NCBI GenBank assembly: GCA_028015205.1
Contig: CM051516.1
Span: 58,160,230-58,224,229 of the forward strand
Direction: 5' to 3'
Length of the DNA stretch: 64,000 nt
Source of the DNA: Mytilisepta virgata
Taxonomy: Eukaryota; Mollusca; Bivalvia; Mytilida; Mytilidae
The position numbers and the translations under genes are program-made. Every line of letters starts with the position of its first letter. Positions within the stretch are counted from its first letter, which is position 1. The notes beneath the pieces were generated by a model. The model worked only from the letters and a program-made list of their open reading frames with translations, was not told the origin of the DNA and did no database searches. This document shows, piece after piece, positions 59,060 through 64,000 of the stretch.

Positions 59060-60102
59060 GTAAGTCATTTTAAACAATTTTACTAAATCCAATTTTATTC
59101 AGTTATTTTTTTAAACTTTCATACAATATTTTAAAATGAGCACTTATTTCCAGAGGTGATTACTTGTACGGTTTGACCGTATTTTTCACAGAATTTTGTG
59201 TCAAAATACACTCTACATATTGTATTAAAAAATCTATGGAGATACATGAATCCGGGAAAAAAAACTGATTTTTGTCAGGAATTAGTCAACTAGAAAAATT
59301 CACGTGGGCGCAACGCTTTTTATACTAGCAATTTGCCATCATTTCAATCGTTGAATATCAAAAACCCCATGGCTGATGGGGTTGATGAAAATCATAAATA
59401 ATTTGTTCATCAAATGGTTGAATATGGAATATCAATGAGACTTCAAACAATTATTGCCTTGTGAATTGAGTGTTAAAGTTCGGCTTGGAAAAAGCCTCAG
59501 CCCCCAAAAATTCTTAGGATTAATCATGTTATTGCTTATTAGTTATAGTTAAGTTTGGTTGAAGCTAATTATACTTGTCTGTTTTAAAAAGATCGCCCAA
59601 TGACTCAGCCTTAAAACATGAATGTTCAAAATAATTACAAGAGGCTTGTCTTGAACTTGGTCATTTTCAGCCCTTTTTTTAGAGGAAAAGGGGGGGGGTT
59701 ATATAATATTAATTTCAAAGTGATAGGTGAAGGAATCCTATTAAAATTTGTACCATGAAGGTCGTTTTCTATCTTAAAAATATGACACAAATTGGTGTCA
59801 GAATGCAGGAAATGGCATCTTAATTTTGTCTTATGGCACTCACCGGTGATTGTACTGACAGAATTCTAAAAATACTGATGATAATAATTGAAAATACTGA
59901 TAGACCACATAGGCAGGTCTGTATTTCAAATATAAATATAATTTCATCCTTTATTGATCAGTTCACATTTAAAGGTGGTAGCAAAACTTATTCCTGTAAA
60001 ATTTTATTCAGAAAGTGTCTTTTTCTGCAGTGAAAGTTAAAAAAAATCTGATTTAGCATTTTATTGAACTAAACTAATTATACATAATGTTTTATATTTT
60101 AG

Positions 60103-60307
60103 TGGATTTAATGGAAATGAATGTAGCTACACAGTGTTTTGAACAGCATCATCTTCGTGGACAGAATGATAATTTAATGGACATTATACAAATAATTAAC
60201 TGTTTATCTTCCATGTATGAAGTTGTCGCTCAAAGTCATCCTAATCTAGTCAATGTTCCACTGTGTGTGGATCTAGTTCTTAACTGGATACTCAATGTGT
60301 ATGATGT
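60103..60307 (+). CDS. DMD: Dystrophin exon, equivalent to human exon 65
   Basis: 205 nt, phase 1 to 2, from attttag to GAT GT/gtaagt. It encodes the core of EF-hand domain 1: LDLMEMNVATQCFEQHHLRG, MDIIQIINCLSSMYEVV, NLVNVPLCVDLVLNWILNVY. Human exon 65 is 202 nt; the one-codon excess is in HHLRGQND against human HNLKQND. These EF hands have mostly lost calcium ligands and act structurally in dystroglycan binding. Confidence 0.98.
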
Positions 60308-60631
60308 GTAAGTATAGAGTTATCCCCCTTTGTCAATATGGACTCAAATAGATTAAACTATTGCTTGTTTTGATTTTTGTTTATCAGTGAAGGTCACATG
60401 ACCACCTATAGATATTATTAACATTTTAATTTTATGAAATCAAATGTTTCTAATATTCTTTCATTTTCATTTGGAAAGAAACATGAACTCTCAACTACAG
60501 ATGGCGTTGAAATTCTGAATTTTCAATATTTACATAATTTCTTTTTCAATTCTCATTTTAACTTGACTAATTTTATTATCCTGGTAATTTAATTTGGTCC
60601 TTTATTATGGCTATTTGGACTTCTTTTTCAG

Positions 60632-60717
60632 AGCGAGGAGTGGAAAAATACGAGTTTTGTCTTTCAAAGTAGGATTAATATTATTATGTAATGGGCATTT
60701 AGATGAAAAATATAAAT
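60632..60717 (+). CDS. DMD: Dystrophin exon, equivalent to human exon 66
   Basis: 86 nt, identical to human exon 66, phase 2 to 1, from tttttcag to AAA T/gtaagt. It encodes [20 protein letters not shown] and GHLDEKYK, the link between the two EF-hand-like domains. The preceding intron (60308-60631) shows nothing. Confidence 0.98.
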
Positions 60718-61019
60718 GTAAGTATATAGATATTCTATAATATGCATTGGATATACAATTAATAAATTACATTGTGTTATTGACACTACATCAATTCATT
60801 GGCAAAAATATAGAAAGACAAAATATAAAAAGGAATTATAACTAAAAACCATCCTTGAAGAAGGCTTGCTGCAAAATTACCAAAAAGTAATAGTTGTATC
60901 TATAGAAATGTCATCGAGCATTTTTGTGAAATGAATAAATGCACTTCCACATGTATCATAAATAAGAGACATGTGTAGATGTTATAGATAAATGGAAAAT
61001 TTAGTTTAATCTTATTTAC

Positions 61020-61328
61020 AGTGGATTAGGAAACAAGTTATACCAACTTATGCTGCTAATCCCTCTCCACTTGCTAGGTCTTAGAGTTTACATGCAGTGG
61101 CATTTTAGCCTACACTTTTTTGACATCTAAAGGGAGGTCTTTATCATGCTAAGGATGTTGCTCTCCCTTAACACTGGACTAACACCTTTTATTGAGATCA
61201 TCCTTCCAAATGGTGTTGATAGAGCATTGCAAATTTGATCCCTGATATTTTCATCTCCAATGGGAATCGGACCAGGGACCTTTGACTTCCTGGTCCAATA
61301 TGCTAACCACTACACCATGACGCCCTTT
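61020..61328 (-). mobile_element. tRNA-derived SINE of a second family, reverse orientation
   Basis: Read on the minus strand, the head GGGCGTCATGGTGTAGTGGT then TAGCATATTGGACC resembles a tRNA 5' half, and GGTCCCTGGTCCGATTCCC a B box. A body of about 230 bp follows. It differs in sequence from the main SINE family of the window. It is not a functional tRNA gene, since the anticodon and acceptor arms do not close. Confidence 0.7.
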
Positions 61329-61532
61329 AAATAAATGATAGGAACAATCTTGGTGTTGCTGTAAGCTGAGCTTTTCATTGTGGAAGACCTGACATCATTA
61401 GTTTTCCTTGATTTTTACCTTATATACCATTAGATATGGGAAAATCCAGTTACTAGTTTGGGAAAGTACAGCTGAAGAGGAGGGGGGCGGGGGTAGTTGC
61501 ATGTTTCTCTACATTATCTTTTACTTTGTTCA

Positions 61533-61747
61533 AGGGTCCTTGGTGGCCGAGTGGTCATGACTACTAATGTTCACTAGCCTGTCAATACTGAGGTTGTGAG
61601 TTCGACTCTCACCTGTGGTGGTTGTGGTCAAATCTCTGGGTACTGTGGCTTCCTCCACCAAAACAAAACTGGCAAAAAAACTGGCCTCTGCAAAATAGCC
61701 AAATGTGCTGAAAACGGCGTAAAACCCCAACTAAACAAACAAACAAA
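61533..61747 (+). mobile_element. tRNA-derived SINE copy
   Basis: Main family: head AGGGTCCTTGGTGGCCGAGT, B box GGTTGTGAGTTCGACTCTC, body AATAGCCAAATGTGCTGAAA and an AAAC tail. A 20-bp duplication (AAAACTGGC) lies in the body. The minus-strand ORF here is a shadow. Confidence 0.9.
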
Positions 61748-61945
61748 CTTTGTTCTACCTTTATTGTGACCGTTCAGTGAGTAAACAATATTTTCTGTAT
61801 TAACTTTGGCTGTGGCTCAATAAGTTTTCAAATTTTATACATGTACTTTGGGAATTGTTGTTCTAAAATATAAACACCTATACAAAATGTCATTGAATGC
61901 TATTTTTAAAACTGAAAAACAAAATGCAAAACTTCTTTAAGATTT

Positions 61946-63180
61946 AGCTTTTTGTCGAGCCTTCGACTTTTGTCGAAAAAGCGAGACATAGCGATCCTAC
62001 ATTCCGTCGTCGTCGTCGTCGGCGGCGGCGGCGTCCACAAATATTCACCCTGTGGTTAAAGTTTTTGAAATTTTAATAACTTTCTTAAAATATCCTGGAT
62101 TTGTACCAAACTTGGACAGAAGCTTGTTTATGATCATAAGATAGTATCCAGAAGTAAATTTTGTAAAATAAAAATTCCAGTTTTTCTGTATATTACTTAT
62201 AAATGGACTTAGTTTTTCTGCCAGGAAACATTACATTCACTCTGTGGTTAAAGTTTTTAAAATTTTAATAACTTTCTTAAAATATCCTGGATTTGTACCA
62301 AACTTGGACAGAAGCTTGTTTATGATCATAAGATAGTATCCAGAAGTAAATTTTGTAAAATAAAAATTCCAGTTTTTCTGTATATTACTTATAAATGGAC
62401 TTAGTTTTTCTGCCAGGAAACATTACATTCATTCTGTGGTTAAAGTTTTCAAAATTTTAATAACTTTCTTAAACTATCCTGGATTTGTACCAAACTTGGA
62501 CAGAAGCTTGTTTATGATCATAATATAGTATCCAGAAGTAAATTTAGTAAAAAAAAAAAAAATTTTTCCGTATTTTACTTATAAATGGACTTAGTTTTTC
62601 TGCCAGGAAACATTACATTCACTCTGTGGTTAAAGTTTTTAAAATTTTAATAACTTTCTTAAACTATCCAGGAATTTTACCAAATTTGGACAGAAGCTTG
62701 TTTATGATATAAAGATTGTATCCAGGAGAAAATTTTGTAAAATATTTATTTCTGTTTTTCAGTTTTTTACGCAATAATACATTTTTAATTTATATTCATA
62801 TTTATGTCACCTGGCCTTAAACATCTTATTCTAATTCACTCTAAATGTAGTTTATGAGAAAAAAATGCAAATTTCCTATAACCCACAATTTTCTTATTTG
62901 TACATATATTCTACTTTTTTAATTAAAGGCTAGATCATTAAGCACTTTAAAATTTGTCTTCTTTAACATTTGTTCATTCAATAAATTTATGTTTCTACTC
63001 ATTTATAAATCTATATATATATAATTGCATACTATATTAATTTTTTACAACAAAATCTTTTTTCATACATTTCAAATGTTTTATTTCATTAACTGCAAAT
63101 CTATTATGTGCATTCACCTATCACACTGAAAATATAGACAACATCAAAAGTAGGCGAGACACTGGGTTCCGCGGAACCCT
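61946..63180. mobile_element. GTC-rich hairpin-ended element, copy 7 (TTGTCGAGCC family)
   Basis: 5' TAGCTTTTTGTCGAGCCTTC folds onto TTTTGTCGAAAAAG. It is followed by CGTCGTCGTC and GGCGGCGGCG runs. The core has four tandem units of about 191 bp (TGTGGTTAAAGTTTT at 62051, 62243, 62435 and 62625). The end is GTAGGCGAGACACTGGGTTC with the perfect hairpin GGGTTCCGCGGAACCC. Non-coding, same design as the other GTC elements. Confidence 0.8.
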
Positions 63181-63253
63181 TACGAATTTTTCTTATTATT
63201 TAGAGTTTATTATAAAAAATTTATATATACATGTATATTTTTTTTCTTTTTAG

Positions 63254-63411
63254 TTCTGTTTCGATTGATAGCTAATACTAATGGTTATGCCGACCAGAGG
63301 AAGTTAGGTTTGTTATTACATGACTGTTTACAGTTACCACGACAACTCGGTGAAGTGGCATCGTTTGGAGGCAGCAATATTGAACCGAGTGTTCGTAGTT
63401 GTTTTGAAAAG
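63254..63411 (+). CDS. DMD: Dystrophin exon, equivalent to human exon 67
   Basis: 158 nt, identical to human exon 67, phase 1 to 0, from ctttttag to AAG/gtacat. It encodes the second EF-hand-like domain: [53 protein letters not shown]. It is the last exon of the window. The next should supply the ZZ zinc finger. Confidence 0.98.
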
Positions 63412-63459
63412 GTACATCATAAGTTATAGGTTACATGTTCTTGTTGTTTTGTAGAGGGT

Positions 63460-64000
63460 TAAAAGAGCAGTAATCTGATTTCAATATTGAACATATGTAT
63501 GTCTGAGTTGGAGGAAGTAATCTTACTTCAGTATTGAACATATGTATGTCTGAGTTGGAGGCAGTAATCTTACTAAAGTATTGAACACATGTATGTCTGA
63601 ATTGGAGGCAGTAATCTTACTAAAGTATTGAACATATGTATGTCTGAATTGGAGGCAGTAATCTTACTTCAGTATTGAACATATGTATGTCTTGAGTTGG
63701 AGGCAGTAATCTTACTTCAGTATTGAACATATGTATGTCTGAATTGAAAGCAGTAATCTTACTTCAGTATTGAACACATGTATGTCTGAATTGGAGGCAG
63801 TAATCTTACTAAAATATTGAACATATTTATGTCTGAGTTGGAGGCAGTAATCTTACTTCAGTATTAAACATATGTATGTCTGAGTTGGAGGCAGTAATCT
63901 TACTTCAGTATTGAACATATGTATGTCTGAATTGGAGGCAGTAATCTGACTTCAGTATTGAACATATGTATGTCTGAGTTGGAGGCAGTAATCTTACTTC
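63460..64000. repeat. 47-bp minisatellite, continues past the window
   Basis: At least 11 copies of TGTCTGAGTTGGAGGCAGTA plus ATCTTACTTCAGTATTGAAC and ATATGTA, with alternating CTTCAG and CTAAAG variants. It starts about 50 bp after the last exon and is still running at base 64000. Confidence 0.92.

Larger units (their letters stand above)
60718..63253 (+). other. Intron (66-67 equivalent), 2.5 kb, packed with repeats
   Basis: From left to right: about 300 bp of plain sequence, a reversed tRNA-headed SINE (61020-61328), a + strand SINE of the main family (61533-61747) and a GTC-type element (61946-63180). The last spans almost to the next acceptor. Confidence 0.85.
1..64000 (+). other. DMD: Dystrophin gene, 3' half (partial at both ends)
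   Basis: The joined exons encode the C-terminal rod of dystrophin, then a WW domain and the EF-hand region. Dystrophin links cortical actin to the transmembrane dystroglycan complex beneath the plasma membrane of muscle and other cells. Recognition rests on near-identical stretches to vertebrate dystrophin: [10 protein letters not shown] in a rod repeat, PIGGDSATLQKQN, the WW core [48 protein letters not shown] and [19 protein letters not shown]. All listed constitutive exons join in phase without a stop. The actin-binding domain and early rod lie upstream, and the ZZ and coiled-coil exons downstream. Utrophin and dystrophin are products of a vertebrate duplication, so in an invertebrate this is the single dystrophin/utrophin orthologue. 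Confidence 0.96.

Noticed and set aside
61255..61325. Possible tRNA gene on the minus strand
   Set aside because: A- and B-box-like sequences are present but the arms do not close, and a SINE body follows, so it is a SINE head.
1..64000. CRISPR arrays, bacterial operons, phage or prokaryotic defence systems
   Set aside because: The tandem arrays lack the repeat-spacer pattern with unique spacers, and the window is plainly an intron-rich animal gene.

Overview
The window is a single animal gene on the + strand: the 3' half of a dystrophin (DMD) orthologue, broken into short exons with GT-AG introns. Joined in phase, the exons read through the last spectrin repeats of the rod, the WW domain and most of the EF-hand region. 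The gene enters from before base 1 and leaves after base 64000. The ZZ and coiled-coil exons are not here. AT-rich introns full of bivalve-type repeats point to a bivalve mollusc, probably a mussel (Mytilidae). These repeats include tRNA-headed SINEs ending in (AAAC)n, GTC-rich elements with internal tandem repeats, and MITEs. The species call is inference.

Layout. Bases 1-13402 hold ten exons matching human DMD exons 46-55 (rod repeats about R17-R22, with a short hinge 3), including one extra 114-nt exon. Bases 13403-40973 are one 27.6-kb intron, the equivalent of human intron 55. It holds a candidate alternative first exon (23938-24072), a candidate 105-nt cassette or alternative exon (32853-32957), five minisatellite arrays and SINEs. 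Bases 40974-53583 carry the equivalents of exons 56-61 (R22-R24), plus a second candidate first exon at 44510-44805. Bases 57968-63411 carry the equivalents of exons 62-67 (WW plus EF-hand region). Exon lengths of 118, 155, 190, 157, 61, 62, 75, 86 and 158 nt are the same as I know them for human DMD, so the architecture is very old.

Most notable observations. (1) There appear to be two, perhaps three, internal transcription start exons for short dystrophins. One sits where vertebrates have Dp116, one in the next intron where I know of no vertebrate counterpart, and a weaker one sits where vertebrates have Dp71. (2) The first two encode different N-termini that both end in a basic run plus an RVxF/W motif (RVYF, RVHW), the docking signature for protein phosphatase 1. 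The second also has two RxxSxP sites of the 14-3-3 type. (3) Two in-frame extra exons (38 and 35 codons) would insert at the same structural position, early in helix B, of two different spectrin repeats. (4) The intron after 46773 contains degenerate tandem copies of the exon just upstream.

The rest of the window is intronic: at least seven GTC-rich, hairpin-ended elements that share one architecture, MITE/foldback elements, SINE copies, a reverse-transcriptase fragment and eight minisatellites. I found no convincing independent gene on either strand. All domain and exon equivalences are by eye.
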